From Streptomyces seoulensis (GTDB taxonomy: Bacteria; Actinomycetota; Actinomycetes; Streptomycetales; Streptomycetaceae), in contig NZ_AP025667.1 of the NCBI RefSeq assembly GCF_022846655.1, positions 1,029,001 through 1,093,000 on the forward strand: 64,000 nt of DNA. The letters are read 5' to 3'. This document shows positions 8,070-16,624 of the stretch, piece after piece. The position numbers were made by a program, and so were the translations under genes. The first letter of the stretch is position 1. The number at the start of each line of letters is the position of its first letter. The notes beneath the pieces were generated by a model. It was given only the letters and a program-made list of their open reading frames with translations. It did no database searches and was not told the origin of the DNA.

Positions 8070-8984
8070 TCAGGCTCCGCAGGACCGCAGGAACGCCCGG
8101 GTGCGCCGCGCGATCGGCAGCGGGGCGCCCGGATCGCACGGGTACATGTCCTGCTCGACGATGGCGAACAGGTCGGTGTCCAGCTTCGCCGCCGCGTCCA
8201 GCACCGGGCCCAGGGCGGGTACCCCGGCGGGGGGTTCGCACATCACGCCCCGCGCGACCGCCGGCCCGAACGGCGTGCCCTCGGCGCGCACCTCGGCCAG
8301 GACCGCGGGGTCCACCTGCTTGAGGTGGAGGTAGCCGATCCGCTCGCCGTAGGTCTCGATCAGCTCCACGCTGTCGCCGCCGCAGTAGGCGTAGTGGCCG
8401 GTGTCCAGGCAGAGGGAGACCAGGGCGGGGTCGGTGGCGTCGAGGAAGCGGGTGACGTTGGCCTCGGTGTCGATGTGGGTGTCGGCGTGCGGGTGGACGA
8501 CGATCGTCAGGCCGTAGCGCTCGCGCACCTCGTGGCCCAGCCGTTCGGTCTGCGCGGTCAGGTCGCGCCACTGGGCCGGGGTCAGCTCGGACGGCTCCAG
8601 CACCTCGCCGGACTTGTCGTCCCGCCAGAAGGAGGGGATGACGACGAGATGGCGGGCGCCCACCGCCCGGGTCAGCGCGGCGACGGCGGAGACGTGCTCC
8701 CAGGTCTTCTCCCACACCGCCGGTCCGTGGTGCAGCCCGGTGAAGACGGTCCCCGCCGACACCTTCAGGCCGCGCCGGGCCGTCTCCTCGGCGAGCGCCC
8801 CGGGGTCGGTCGGCAGATAGCCGTAGGGGCCCAGTTCGATCCACTCGTAGCCGGACTCGGCCACCTCGTCGAGGAAGCGCCGCCAGGGGACCTGCCGGGG
8901 GTCGTCCGGGAACCAGACGCCCCAGGAGTCGGGCGCCGACCCGACGCGGACGCGGGACAGCGGGGAGGACGGCATCGACGTCAT
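8070..8984 (-). CDS. TIM-barrel sugar isomerase/dehydratase of inositol catabolism (IolE/IolI-like)
   Basis: A 304-residue xylose-isomerase-like TIM barrel beginning VGSAPDSWGVWFP. It has the metal- and substrate-binding pattern of IolE/IolI proteins: WIELGPYGY, VVHPHADTHIDT, CLDTGHYAYCGGD and HLKQVDP. In myo-inositol degradation such enzymes act on 2-keto-myo-inositol (dehydratase IolE) or interconvert inososes (IolI). It is transcribed divergently from iolC across a 126-bp region, which ties it to the iol pathway. I cannot separate the two activities from sequence alone. The start could also be the ATG three codons in. The mRNA may be leaderless. Confidence 0.8.
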   Translation of the reverse strand: MTSMPSSPLSRVRVGSAPDSWGVWFPDDPRQVPWRRFLDEVAESGYEWIELGPYGYLPTDPGALAEETARRGLKVSAGTVFTGLHHGPAVWEKTWEHVSAVAALTRAVGARHLVVIPSFWRDDKSGEVLEPSELTPAQWRDLTAQTERLGHEVRERYGLTIVVHPHADTHIDTEANVTRFLDATDPALVSLCLDTGHYAYCGGDSVELIETYGERIGYLHLKQVDPAVLAEVRAEGTPFGPAVARGVMCEPPAGVPALGPVLDAAAKLDTDLFAIVEQDMYPCDPGAPLPIARRTRAFLRSCGA

Positions 8985-9015
8985 GGCGGCCAGCGTGCGG
9001 GCCGCCCGGAGAGGG

Positions 9016-9079
9016 TGTCAAGAGCTGGTCCGAATGTCTGGACAAAACGTTGACAGGGCTCACCGGACCGGACTAGAAA
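9016..9079. promoter_or_regulatory. Divergent iol promoter region with nested inverted repeats
   Basis: On the plus strand TTGACA (9050-9055) and TAGAAA (9074-9079), 18 bp apart, form a good vegetative promoter for iolC. Facing it, TTGACA on the minus strand (9021-9016) is an 18-bp-spaced -35 for the isomerase gene with a weak -10 at 8997-8992. Between them TGTCTGGACA (9035-9044) is a palindrome, nested inside the TGTCAA/TTGACA inverted pair. A dimeric repressor bound here would cover both promoters. The regulator gene is not in the window. Confidence 0.6.
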
Positions 9080-9110
9080 GCCGGGGGAGAGTCCTGACGA
9101 AGGGGAGTCG

Positions 9111-10061
9111 ATGGCGTACGACCTGATCACCATGGGACGCATCGGGGTGGACCTCTACCCCCTCCAGACCGGCGTCCCGCTCGCCCAGGTGTCCTCCTTC
9201 GGCAAGTTCCTCGGCGGCTCCGCCACCAACGTCGCCGTCGCCGCGGCCCGGCTCGGTCTCGGCACCGCCGTGATCACCCGTACCGGTGACGATCCATTCG
9301 GCACCTACCTCCACGAGGCCCTGCGCGGCTTCGGCGTCGACGACCGCTGGGTCACCCCGGTCCCCGGCCTGCCCACGCCGGTCACCTTCTGCGAGGTCTT
9401 CCCGCCGGACGACTTCCCGCTGTACTTCTACCGGCTGCCCAAGGCCCCCGACCTCCAGATCCACCCCGGCGAACTCGACCTCGACGCCATCCGCGCGGCC
9501 CGCGTCTTCTGGGTCACCGGCACCGGCCTGAGCGAGGAGCCGAGCCGCGGTGCCACCCTCGACGCCCTCGCCCACCGGGCCAGGTCCGGCACCACCGTCT
9601 TCGACCTCGACTGGCGGCCCATGTTCTGGGAGGACCCCGGCGCGGCCCGCCCCTTCTACGCCGAGGCCCTGCGGCACGCCACCGTCGCCGTCGGCAACCT
9701 GGACGAGGTGGAGATCGCCACCGGCACCCGCGAACCGCACGCCGCCGCCCGTGCGCTGCTGGCCGCCGGGGTGGAGCTGGCCGTGGTCAAACAGGGCCCC
9801 AAGGGCGTCCTCGCCGTCCACCGCGACGGCGAGAGCGCGGAGGTGCCCCCGCTGCCCGTCACCGTCCTCAACGGCCTCGGCGCGGGCGACGCGTTCGGCG
9901 GCTCGCTGTGCCACGGGCTGCTGGCGGGTTGGGATCTGGAGACGGTCATGCGGCACGCCAACTCCGCCGGGGCCATCGTGGCCTCGCGCCTGGAGTGCTC
10001 GTCGGCGATGCCGACCCCGGACGAGGTATCGGCCGCGCTGACCGCCGGAGCGGTGCGATGA
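9111..10061 (+). CDS. iolC: 5-dehydro-2-deoxygluconokinase (PfkB family)
   Basis: A 316-residue PfkB-family sugar kinase that phosphorylates 5-dehydro-2-deoxy-D-gluconate, a middle step of myo-inositol catabolism. The N-terminal GG motif (GKFLGGSATNVAVAAARLGL) and the C-terminal catalytic motif GLGAGDAFGGSL (Asp260 as base) are both present. GAAGGGGAG precedes the ATG. It is the first gene of the iolC-aldolase-iolB-iolD-mmsA operon. Its last bases (the tail ALTAGAVR and the ATGA overlap) are duplicated downstream as the seed of a minisatellite; see the next feature. Confidence 0.92.
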   Translation: MAYDLITMGRIGVDLYPLQTGVPLAQVSSFGKFLGGSATNVAVAAARLGLGTAVITRTGDDPFGTYLHEALRGFGVDDRWVTPVPGLPTPVTFCEVFPPDDFPLYFYRLPKAPDLQIHPGELDLDAIRAARVFWVTGTGLSEEPSRGATLDALAHRARSGTTVFDLDWRPMFWEDPGAARPFYAEALRHATVAVGNLDEVEIATGTREPHAAARALLAAGVELAVVKQGPKGVLAVHRDGESAEVPPLPVTVLNGLGAGDAFGGSLCHGLLAGWDLETVMRHANSAGAIVASRLECSSAMPTPDEVSAALTAGAVR

Positions 10062-10323
10062 GCCCGGTCCGGGCGGGCGCGGAGGCCGCCGTGGGGGTTC
10101 CCTCGGGGCGAGGCGCCGCCGCCGGGGCGCTGACCGCCGGGGTGCGGGCTGCCGGGGCGCGGACCGCCGCCGGGGCGTGGGCCACCACCGGGGCGCGCGT
10201 CACCACCGAGGCGCGGGCCGCCGCCGGAGCCCGTGCCGTCGCCGGAGCCCGTGCCGTCCGCGGGGCTCGGAGCGCTTCCGGAGCCCGCCCCGCCGAGGCC
10301 GCCGCCGGAGCGGTGCGATGAGC
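10042..10323 (+). repeat. Minisatellite with 18-bp period, bounded by 22-bp direct repeats
   Basis: Identical 22-bp copies at 10042-10063 and 10302-10323 each contain GGAG, the GATGAGC start/stop overlap and the end of iolC-like coding sequence. Between them about 190 bp (10118-10310) consists of degenerate 18-bp units, two of which (starting GCCGGAGCCCGTGCC) are identical and adjacent. GCGCTGACCGCCGG from the iolC end (10035-10048) recurs at 10127-10140, which points to the iolC terminus as the source of the repeat. Confidence 0.85.
10058..10321 (+). CDS. Small ORF made of hexapeptide repeats, inserted between iolC and the aldolase gene
   Basis: This 87-codon frame starts in an ATGA overlap with iolC and ends in a TGA overlapping the aldolase ATG, so it is translationally coupled at both ends. 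Its protein is low complexity: MSPVRAGAEAAVGV, then about ten degenerate hexapeptides such as AGARAV, AGARTA, TGARVT and SGARPA, ending AAAGAVR. No known domain is visible, and I doubt it has an enzymatic role. It appears to be an expansion product of the iolC 3' end rather than an ordinary gene. It may simply keep ribosomes moving into the aldolase gene. Confidence 0.5.
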   Translation: MSPVRAGAEAAVGVPSGRGAAAGALTAGVRAAGARTAAGAWATTGARVTTEARAAAGARAVAGARAVRGARSASGARPAEAAAGAVR

Positions 10324-11217
10324 ACCGCCCAGGTCGACGTCGCCGCGCTCGTCCACCTGCGCACCCGGCACCCCGAGGCGATCGCCGAGGCGGCCGCCCG
10401 CCGGACGAGGCGCCCGCTGCTCGGGCCGAGCGAGCGGCTGCTGATCGTCGCCGCCGACCATCCGGCCCGCGGTGCGCTCGGCGCGGGCGGCCGGCCCTTC
10501 GCCATGGCCAACCGCGCCGACCTGCTGGACCGGCTGTGCCTGGCGCTGTCCCGGCCCGGCGTCGACGGGGTGCTGGCCACCGCCGACATCCTCGACGACC
10601 TGCTGCTGCTCGGCGCCCTGGACGGCAAGGTCGTCCTCGGCTCCATGAACCGGGGCGGGCTCCAGGGCGCCCGCTTCGAACTCGACGACCGCTTCACCGG
10701 ACACCGCCCCGAGGACATCCAGCGCCGCCGTTTCGACGCCGGCAAGCTGCTGCTGCGCATCGACCACACCGACCCCGGCTCGCTGACCACCCTGGAGGCC
10801 GCCGCCCGCGCGGTCGACGCCATGGCGGAGCGCCGACTCCCGGTGTTCGTCGAGCCGTTCCTCAGCGGACGCGGCCCGGACGGGCGGCTGCGCAACGATC
10901 TGTCCGCCGGGGCCGTCACCACCTCGCTCGCCATCGCCTCCGGCCTCGGCGGCACCTCCGCCTACACCTGGCTGAAGGTGCCCGTCACCGAGAACCCGGA
11001 CGACATGGCCGAGGTCATGGCGACCACCACCCTGCCCGCCGTCCTGCTCGGCGGCGAGGCGGGCGGCTCCCCCCAGGAGCAGACGGCCGCCTACGAGAAA
11101 TGGCGCGGCGCGCTCCGACTCCCCACCGTGCGCGGCCTGGTGGTCGGCCGCACACTGCTGTACCCGGCGGACGGCGACGTGGCCGCCGCCGTGGACACCG
11201 CCGCAGGACTGCTGTGA
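10318..11217 (+). CDS. Cgl0159-type (beta/alpha)8 aldolase of the iol operon
   Basis: A 299-residue class I aldolase-fold protein (often labelled deoxyribose-phosphate aldolase) of the kind that replaces IolJ in actinobacterial inositol operons. There it would cleave 2-deoxy-5-keto-D-gluconate 6-phosphate into malonate semialdehyde and dihydroxyacetone phosphate. It shows the barrel strands LLIVAADHPARG, VFVEPFLS, YTWLKVPVTENPDD (the Lys likely forms the Schiff base) and VLLGGEAGG. The start lies in the second copy of the duplicated GGAGCGGTGCGATGA overlap. Its place between iolC and iolB supports the role; the exact activity is inferred. Confidence 0.8.
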   Translation: MSTAQVDVAALVHLRTRHPEAIAEAAARRTRRPLLGPSERLLIVAADHPARGALGAGGRPFAMANRADLLDRLCLALSRPGVDGVLATADILDDLLLLGALDGKVVLGSMNRGGLQGARFELDDRFTGHRPEDIQRRRFDAGKLLLRIDHTDPGSLTTLEAAARAVDAMAERRLPVFVEPFLSGRGPDGRLRNDLSAGAVTTSLAIASGLGGTSAYTWLKVPVTENPDDMAEVMATTTLPAVLLGGEAGGSPQEQTAAYEKWRGALRLPTVRGLVVGRTLLYPADGDVAAAVDTAAGLL

Positions 11218-11225
11218 GGGCCCGC

Positions 11226-12038
11226 ATGACCAGCACCCGACTCCACCTTCCGCACGGCTCTGCCGGAAGCGGCCCGTACGCGCTCGACATCGGGCCAGGT
11301 CAGGAGGGCTGGTCGCACACCCGCCTGCGCGTCGTGGAGCTGGAACCGGGCGGCACCCATACCTTCGACACCGGTGACGGCGAATGGATCGTGCTCCCGC
11401 TCCAGGGTGCATGTACCGTACAAATTGACGAGAACGAGTTTCATATCCGGGGCCGGGAGAACGTGTTCGCGGCAGTCTCCGACTTCGCGTACGCCCCCCG
11501 CGACAGCCGGGTCCAGATCGCCTCCGGCGCGGGAGGCCGCTTCGCCCTGGCAGGAGCGAAGTGCGAGCGACGACTCCCCGCCCGCTACGGCCCCGCGCCG
11601 GAGGTCCCCGTCGAAGAGCGCGGCAGCGGCGACTGCGCCCGCCAGGTACGCAACTTCGCCGCTGCCGACGCCTTCGAGTGCGACCAGCTCATCGCCGTGG
11701 AGGTCATCACCCCCGGCGGCAACTGGTCGTCGTACCCGCCGCACAAGCACGACGAGCACCGGCCGGGCGAGGAGTCCGAGCTGGAGGAGATCTACTACTT
11801 CGAGATCGAGGACGGCGGCTTCGGCTACCAGCGCGTCTTCCCCTCCCGCACGGGCGGTGCCGACCTGCTCGCGGAGGTCCGCACGGGTGACGCGGTGCTC
11901 GTCCCCGACGGCTGGCACGGCCCGTCGATCGCCCAGCCCGGCCACGCCATGTACTACCTGAACGTGATGGCCGGACCCGGCGCCGGCCGTGAGTGGCGGA
12001 TCAGTTTCCACCCGGACCACGCAGGGGGTTATCGGTGA
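11226..12038 (+). CDS. iolB: 5-deoxy-glucuronate isomerase
   Basis: A 270-residue bicupin that converts 5-deoxy-D-glucuronate to 5-dehydro-2-deoxy-D-gluconate, the IolC substrate. The metal-site region SYPPHKHDEHRPGEESELEEIYYFEI has the expected HxH...E ligands, and HGPSIAQPGHAMYYLNVMAG follows near the C-terminus. GAGGG precedes the ATG at 11226. The stop overlaps the iolD start as GTGA, so the two are coupled. Confidence 0.93.
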   Translation: MTSTRLHLPHGSAGSGPYALDIGPGQEGWSHTRLRVVELEPGGTHTFDTGDGEWIVLPLQGACTVQIDENEFHIRGRENVFAAVSDFAYAPRDSRVQIASGAGGRFALAGAKCERRLPARYGPAPEVPVEERGSGDCARQVRNFAAADAFECDQLIAVEVITPGGNWSSYPPHKHDEHRPGEESELEEIYYFEIEDGGFGYQRVFPSRTGGADLLAEVRTGDAVLVPDGWHGPSIAQPGHAMYYLNVMAGPGAGREWRISFHPDHAGGYR

Positions 12039-13912
12039 CCACCAGGCTCACGGTCGCGCAGGCGCTCGTCCGCTTCCTCGCCGCCCAGTACACCGAACGC
12101 GACGGCGCCCGGCAGCGGCTCATCGGGGCCACCTGGGGCGTCTTCGGGCACGGCAACGTCGCCGGAATCGGCCAAGCACTCGTGGAACACCGGGACTTGA
12201 TGCCGTTCCACCAGGGCCGCAACGAGCAGGCGATGGTGCACGCGGCCGTCGGCCACGCCCGCCAGTCGGGCCGCCTCTCCACCCACGCGGTCACCACCTC
12301 CATCGGCCCCGGCGCCACCAACCTGGTCACCGGCGCCGCCCTCGCCACCATCAACCACCTTCCCGTCCTGCTGCTCCCCGGCGACGTCTTCGCCGGCCGC
12401 CCCGCCGACCCCGTCCTCCAGCAGCTCGAACTCCCCTACGCGGGCGACGTGTCGGTCAACGACACCCTGCGCCCGGTCTCCCGGTACTTCGACCGGATCA
12501 CCCGCCCCGAGGTGCTGATCCCGAGCGCGCTCGCCGCCATGCGGGTGCTCACCGACCCGGTGGACACCGGCGCCGTCACCCTCGCCCTCCCGCAGGACGT
12601 GCAGGCGGAGGCGTACGACTGGCCCGAGGAGTTCTTCGCCGACCGGGTCTGGACCGTACGCCGTCCGGGCGCCGACCCCACCGAACTCGCCGAAGCGGTA
12701 CGGGTGATCAGGTCGGCCCGCCGTCCCCTCGTCGTCGCGGGCGGCGGGGTCCACCACAGCCGCGCCGAGGAAGCGCTCGCGGAGTTCGCCGCCGCCACCG
12801 GCATCCCGGTCGCCTCCACCCAGGCGGGCAAGGGATCGCTGGTGCATGACCACCCCCAGGACGTGGGCGGCATCGGCCACACCGGCACCGACACCGCCGA
12901 CGTACTCGCCCGCGGCGCTGACCTGGTGATCGGGATCGGCACCCGGTACACCGACTTCACCACCGCCTCCGGCACCCTCTTCGCCGACCCCGGCGTGCGC
13001 TTCCTCAACCTCAACATCGCTCCCTTCGACGGCCACAAGATGGCCGGGCTCCCGCTGGTGGCCGACGCCCGCAGCGGCCTGGGCGAGCTGACCGAGGCGC
13101 TGGCGATGCACGGGTACCGGGTGCCGGACGCGTACCTCGCGAGCTACAGGGCGACCAAGGCGGACTGGGAGGCGCGCGTCGACGCCTGCTTCGCCGCCGA
13201 CGACCCCGACGCGATCCCGACCCAGACCCAGGTGATCGGCGCGCTCGACGCCCTGGTGGACGCCAGCGACATCATCGTCAACGCGGCCGGCTCCCTCCCC
13301 GGCGACCTGCACAAACTCTGGCGGACCCGCGCCCGAGACCAGTACCACCTGGAGTACGGCTACTCCTGCATGGGCTACGAGATCCCGGCTGCCCTCGGCG
13401 TGAAGCTCGCCGCGCCCGAGCGGAACGTCTGGGCGCTGGTCGGCGACGGCACGTACCTGATGATGCCGACCGAGATCGTCACCGCCGTGCAGGAGGGCGT
13501 GGCGGTCAAGATGGTGCTGATCCAGAACCACGGGTACGCGTCCATCGGAGGGCTGTCGGAGTCGGTCGGCGCCGAGCGCTTCGGCACCGCCTACCGGTAC
13601 ACCGCCGCCGACGGCACCTTCACCGGGCCGCCGCTCCCCGTCGACCTCGCCGCCAACGCGGCCAGCCTCGGCATGCGGGTGCTGCGCGCACGGACCGTGG
13701 CCGAGCTGCGGGAAGCCCTCGCCGAGGCACGCGCCGCCGACACTCCCACTTGTGTCTACGTGGAGACCGAAACGGCCGACAGTGTGTCGGGCGCGCCTCC
13801 CGCCGCGGCCTGGTGGGATGTTCCTGTGGCCGAGACCGCGACCAGGCCGTCCGCGGTCGAGGCACGCGAGCTGTACGAACGGCACCTGCCGGCCCGCCGC
13901 CGCCATCTGTGA
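12035..13912 (+). CDS. iolD: 3D-(3,5/4)-trihydroxycyclohexane-1,2-dione hydrolase (ThDP enzyme)
   Basis: A 625-residue thiamine-diphosphate enzyme that opens the cyclohexanedione ring of the inositol intermediate to give 5-deoxy-glucuronate. It has the acetolactate-synthase-like layout: N-terminal PYR domain (GHGNVAGIGQAL), central domain (VVAGGGVHHSRAEEAL) and C-terminal PP domain with the GDG motif (Gly470-Gly472) followed by the conserved Asn (LIQNHG). The GTG start at 12035 overlaps the iolB stop and follows AGGGGG. Confidence 0.94.
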   Translation: MTTRLTVAQALVRFLAAQYTERDGARQRLIGATWGVFGHGNVAGIGQALVEHRDLMPFHQGRNEQAMVHAAVGHARQSGRLSTHAVTTSIGPGATNLVTGAALATINHLPVLLLPGDVFAGRPADPVLQQLELPYAGDVSVNDTLRPVSRYFDRITRPEVLIPSALAAMRVLTDPVDTGAVTLALPQDVQAEAYDWPEEFFADRVWTVRRPGADPTELAEAVRVIRSARRPLVVAGGGVHHSRAEEALAEFAAATGIPVASTQAGKGSLVHDHPQDVGGIGHTGTDTADVLARGADLVIGIGTRYTDFTTASGTLFADPGVRFLNLNIAPFDGHKMAGLPLVADARSGLGELTEALAMHGYRVPDAYLASYRATKADWEARVDACFAADDPDAIPTQTQVIGALDALVDASDIIVNAAGSLPGDLHKLWRTRARDQYHLEYGYSCMGYEIPAALGVKLAAPERNVWALVGDGTYLMMPTEIVTAVQEGVAVKMVLIQNHGYASIGGLSESVGAERFGTAYRYTAADGTFTGPPLPVDLAANAASLGMRVLRARTVAELREALAEARAADTPTCVYVETETADSVSGAPPAAAWWDVPVAETATRPSAVEARELYERHLPARRRHL

Positions 13913-13928
13913 CAAGGAGTCCGAGGAC

Positions 13929-15431
13929 ATGACGAAGATCGTCAACCACTGGATCGGCGGCAAGACCGCCGAGGGCGCGTCGGGCACGTACGGGCCGGTC
14001 ACCGACCCGGCGACCGGTGAGGTCACCACCAAGGTCGCCTTCGCCGCCGTCGAGGAGGTGGACGCGGCGGTCGCCGCCGCCAAGGACGCCTTCGCCACCT
14101 GGGGACAGTCCTCGCTGGCCCAGCGCACCTCGATCCTCTTCAAGTTCCGCGCGCTGCTGGACGAGCACCGCGACGAGATCGCCGCGCTGATCACCGCCGA
14201 GCACGGCAAGGTGCACTCCGACGCGCTCGGCGAGGTCGCGCGCGGCCTGGAGATCGTCGACCTGGCCTGCGGGATCAGCGTCCAGCTCAAGGGCGAGCTG
14301 TCGACCCAGGTCGCCACCAACGTCGACGTGGCCGCGATCCGGCAGCCGCTCGGTGTGGTCGCGGGCATCACCCCGTTCAACTTCCCGGCGATGGTGCCGA
14401 TGTGGATGTTCCCGCTGGCCATCGCGTGCGGCAACACCTTCGTGCTGAAGCCGTCGGAGAAGGACCCGTCGGCCGCCGTCCGGCTCGCCGAGCTGCTGGC
14501 CGAGGCCGGGCTGCCGGACGGTGTGTTCAACGTCGTGCACGGCGACAAGGTGGCCGTGGACCGGCTGCTGGAGCACCCGGACGTGAAGGCGGTGTCCTTC
14601 GTCGGCTCCACCCCGATCGCCCGCTACATCCACACCACCGCTTCCGCCAACGGCAAGCGGGTGCAGGCCCTCGGCGGTGCCAAGAACCACATGCTGGTCC
14701 TGCCCGACGCCGACCTGGACGCCGCCGCCGACGCCGCCGTGTCCGCCGCCTACGGCTCGGCGGGCGAGCGCTGCATGGCCATCTCGGCGGTGGTGGCGGT
14801 GGGTGCCGTCGGCGACGAGCTGGTGCAGAAGATCCGCGAGCGCGCCGAGAAGATCAAGATCGGCCCCGGCACGGACCCCACCGCCGAGATGGGCCCGCTG
14901 ATCACCAAGGCCCACCGCGACAAGGTCGCGTCGTACGTCTCGGGCGCCGCCGCCGAGGGCGCCGAGGTCGTGCTCGACGGCACCGGATACACCGTCGAGG
15001 GCCACGAGAACGGCCACTGGATCGGCATCTCCCTGCTCGACAAGGTGCCGACCGGCGCGAAGGCGTACCAGGACGAGATCTTCGGCCCGGTGCTGTCCGT
15101 GCTCCGCGTCGACACCTACGAGGACGGTGTCGCCCTCATCAACGCCTCGCCCTTCGGCAACGGCACCGCGATCTTCACCCGCGACGGCGGCGCCGCCCGG
15201 CGCTTCCAGCTCGAGATCGAGGCGGGCATGGTCGGCGTCAACGTCCCCATCCCGGTCCCCGTCGGCTACCACTCCTTCGGTGGCTGGAAGGACTCTCTCT
15301 TCGGCGACCACCACATCTACGGCAACGACGGCACGCACTTCTACACCCGCGGCAAGGTCGTCACCACCCGCTGGCCCGACCCGGCCGACGCCCCCGCGGG
15401 CGTCGACCTGGGATTCCCGCGCAACCACTGA
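13929..15431 (+). CDS. mmsA: Methylmalonate-semialdehyde dehydrogenase, CoA-acylating (IolA/MmsA)
   Basis: A 500-residue ALDH-superfamily enzyme that oxidises malonate semialdehyde or methylmalonate semialdehyde to acetyl-CoA or propionyl-CoA, finishing inositol catabolism and also serving valine breakdown. Catalytic Cys282 lies in SAGERCMAIS, and the NAD-binding NFVGST-like motif is SFVGSTPIAR. AAGGAG precedes ATG 13929, 16 bp after iolD. It is the last gene of the iol operon, followed by a hairpin. Confidence 0.93.
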   Translation: MTKIVNHWIGGKTAEGASGTYGPVTDPATGEVTTKVAFAAVEEVDAAVAAAKDAFATWGQSSLAQRTSILFKFRALLDEHRDEIAALITAEHGKVHSDALGEVARGLEIVDLACGISVQLKGELSTQVATNVDVAAIRQPLGVVAGITPFNFPAMVPMWMFPLAIACGNTFVLKPSEKDPSAAVRLAELLAEAGLPDGVFNVVHGDKVAVDRLLEHPDVKAVSFVGSTPIARYIHTTASANGKRVQALGGAKNHMLVLPDADLDAAADAAVSAAYGSAGERCMAISAVVAVGAVGDELVQKIRERAEKIKIGPGTDPTAEMGPLITKAHRDKVASYVSGAAAEGAEVVLDGTGYTVEGHENGHWIGISLLDKVPTGAKAYQDEIFGPVLSVLRVDTYEDGVALINASPFGNGTAIFTRDGGAARRFQLEIEAGMVGVNVPIPVPVGYHSFGGWKDSLFGDHHIYGNDGTHFYTRGKVVTTRWPDPADAPAGVDLGFPRNH

Positions 15432-15443
15432 GCCGACGCCGTC

Positions 15444-15480
15444 CGGCGGCCGGACCCGCTCTTTCCGGGGCCGGCCGCCG
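15444..15480 (+). terminator. Terminator after the iol operon
   Basis: CGGCGGCCGG (15444-15453) pairs with CCGGCCGCCG (15471-15480), followed by AAAAC. It lies 13 bp after the mmsA stop. Confidence 0.65.
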
Positions 15481-15557
15481 AAAACCCTGTGGCAGTGGTG
15501 TCGGTGGTGCCGCTTATGCTGCCCCCCAAGATCACCGGGGCCAGGGGAGGGCGCGGC

Positions 15558-16535
15558 ATGTTCGGCAGGCTGACCAGGGGTGGGAAGAGACCGGAGGCGG
15601 ACCCGTACGTCCTGCCGGCCCCCCGCAGATTCGGCGTCTACCGGCTGGAGGCGCTCGGCGACACCCGGGTGCGGACCCTGCTGCGGGCGGCCGAGGCGGG
15701 GGACTGGGGAGCGGTCAAGGAGGCGCTGACCCCCTTCGGCCTCGGCCGTGACCACCAGCTCCTGGACGAACTGGCCGAGGTGGCCGGGGTGCAGGACTGG
15801 ATCGGCCGGGCCGTCGAGGAGGGCGGGGAACATCGCGCGACGGCCCTGCTGATCTCCGGGGCGCGGCACGTCGTCTGGGGCTGGGAGGCGCGCACCAGGT
15901 ATGAGGCCCAACACGTCTCACCGGCACAGTGGCAGGTCTTCCACGAGCGGCTGCGCATCGCCGAGGAACACCTCCTGGAGGCCGCCGAGCTGCGCCCCGA
16001 GTGGATCACCCCGTGGCGCCCCCTGCTGAAGTCCGGCCGCGGCATGTCGCTCGGCGACGACGTCAACCGGGCCCGGCGCGACGCCGCCCTGCGACGCGAC
16101 CCGCTGGACCTGGAGACCCATTACGAGTGGGTGACGTTCCGGCAGCCGCGATGGCACGGAAAGCCCGGCCAGGCCCTGGCGTTCGCGCGCGAGGCGTTCC
16201 ACAGCGCGCCGGAGGGCCATCGTCTCGGCTGCGTACTGGCCCTGGCGCACCTCGAGGACTGGGTGGAGTCGGACCGCGGCGACTGCCTCGACGACCGGCA
16301 CATCCAGACCGAACTGCGGGACGCGGCCAAGCACAGCATCCTCCACCCGGCCTACGAGCGGCGCCTGGGCTGGCAGGAGGACTTCAACGTCTTCGCCATG
16401 GCTCTGTCGGTGTCCGGCGAGAGCATCGTCGCCCCCCGCGTCTACTACGAGCTGCGCCGGGCGTACACCCGGTGGCCGTGGCGGTACGTGAACCATCCCG
16501 AGAAGCTGTACGCCTGCTACCGGAGCCGGGCCTGA
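15558..16535 (+). CDS. Conserved hypothetical cytoplasmic protein, possibly alpha-helical repeat
   Basis: A 325-residue soluble protein I do not recognise. Helix-rich segments such as LLRAAEAGDWGAVKEALTPF, HERLRIAEEHLLEAAELRPEWITPWRPLL and RRDPLDLETHYEWVTF suggest a TPR-like solenoid, and the C-terminus is rich in Trp and Tyr (RRAYTRWPWRYVNHPEKLYACYRS). GGGGAGG before ATG 15558 fixes the start; an upstream in-frame ATG at 15489 has no ribosome binding site. It sits 89 bp upstream of the HSP90-TPR pair on the same strand and could be co-transcribed with it. Confidence 0.7.
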   Translation: MFGRLTRGGKRPEADPYVLPAPRRFGVYRLEALGDTRVRTLLRAAEAGDWGAVKEALTPFGLGRDHQLLDELAEVAGVQDWIGRAVEEGGEHRATALLISGARHVVWGWEARTRYEAQHVSPAQWQVFHERLRIAEEHLLEAAELRPEWITPWRPLLKSGRGMSLGDDVNRARRDAALRRDPLDLETHYEWVTFRQPRWHGKPGQALAFAREAFHSAPEGHRLGCVLALAHLEDWVESDRGDCLDDRHIQTELRDAAKHSILHPAYERRLGWQEDFNVFAMALSVSGESIVAPRVYYELRRAYTRWPWRYVNHPEKLYACYRSRA

Positions 16536-16624
16536 GAGCGTCGGCCCCTCTCCCCTCGCCTCCGTTCCGCGCGCACCCACGTTCAGATGTCGCCCCCCCC
16601 GACGACCACACCCCGGACTCCGTG

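Noticed and set aside
12029..14611. 860-codon minus-strand open frame opposite iolD and mmsA
   Set aside because: Crosses two well-defined genes on the other strand and shows no family similarity or codon bias of its own.
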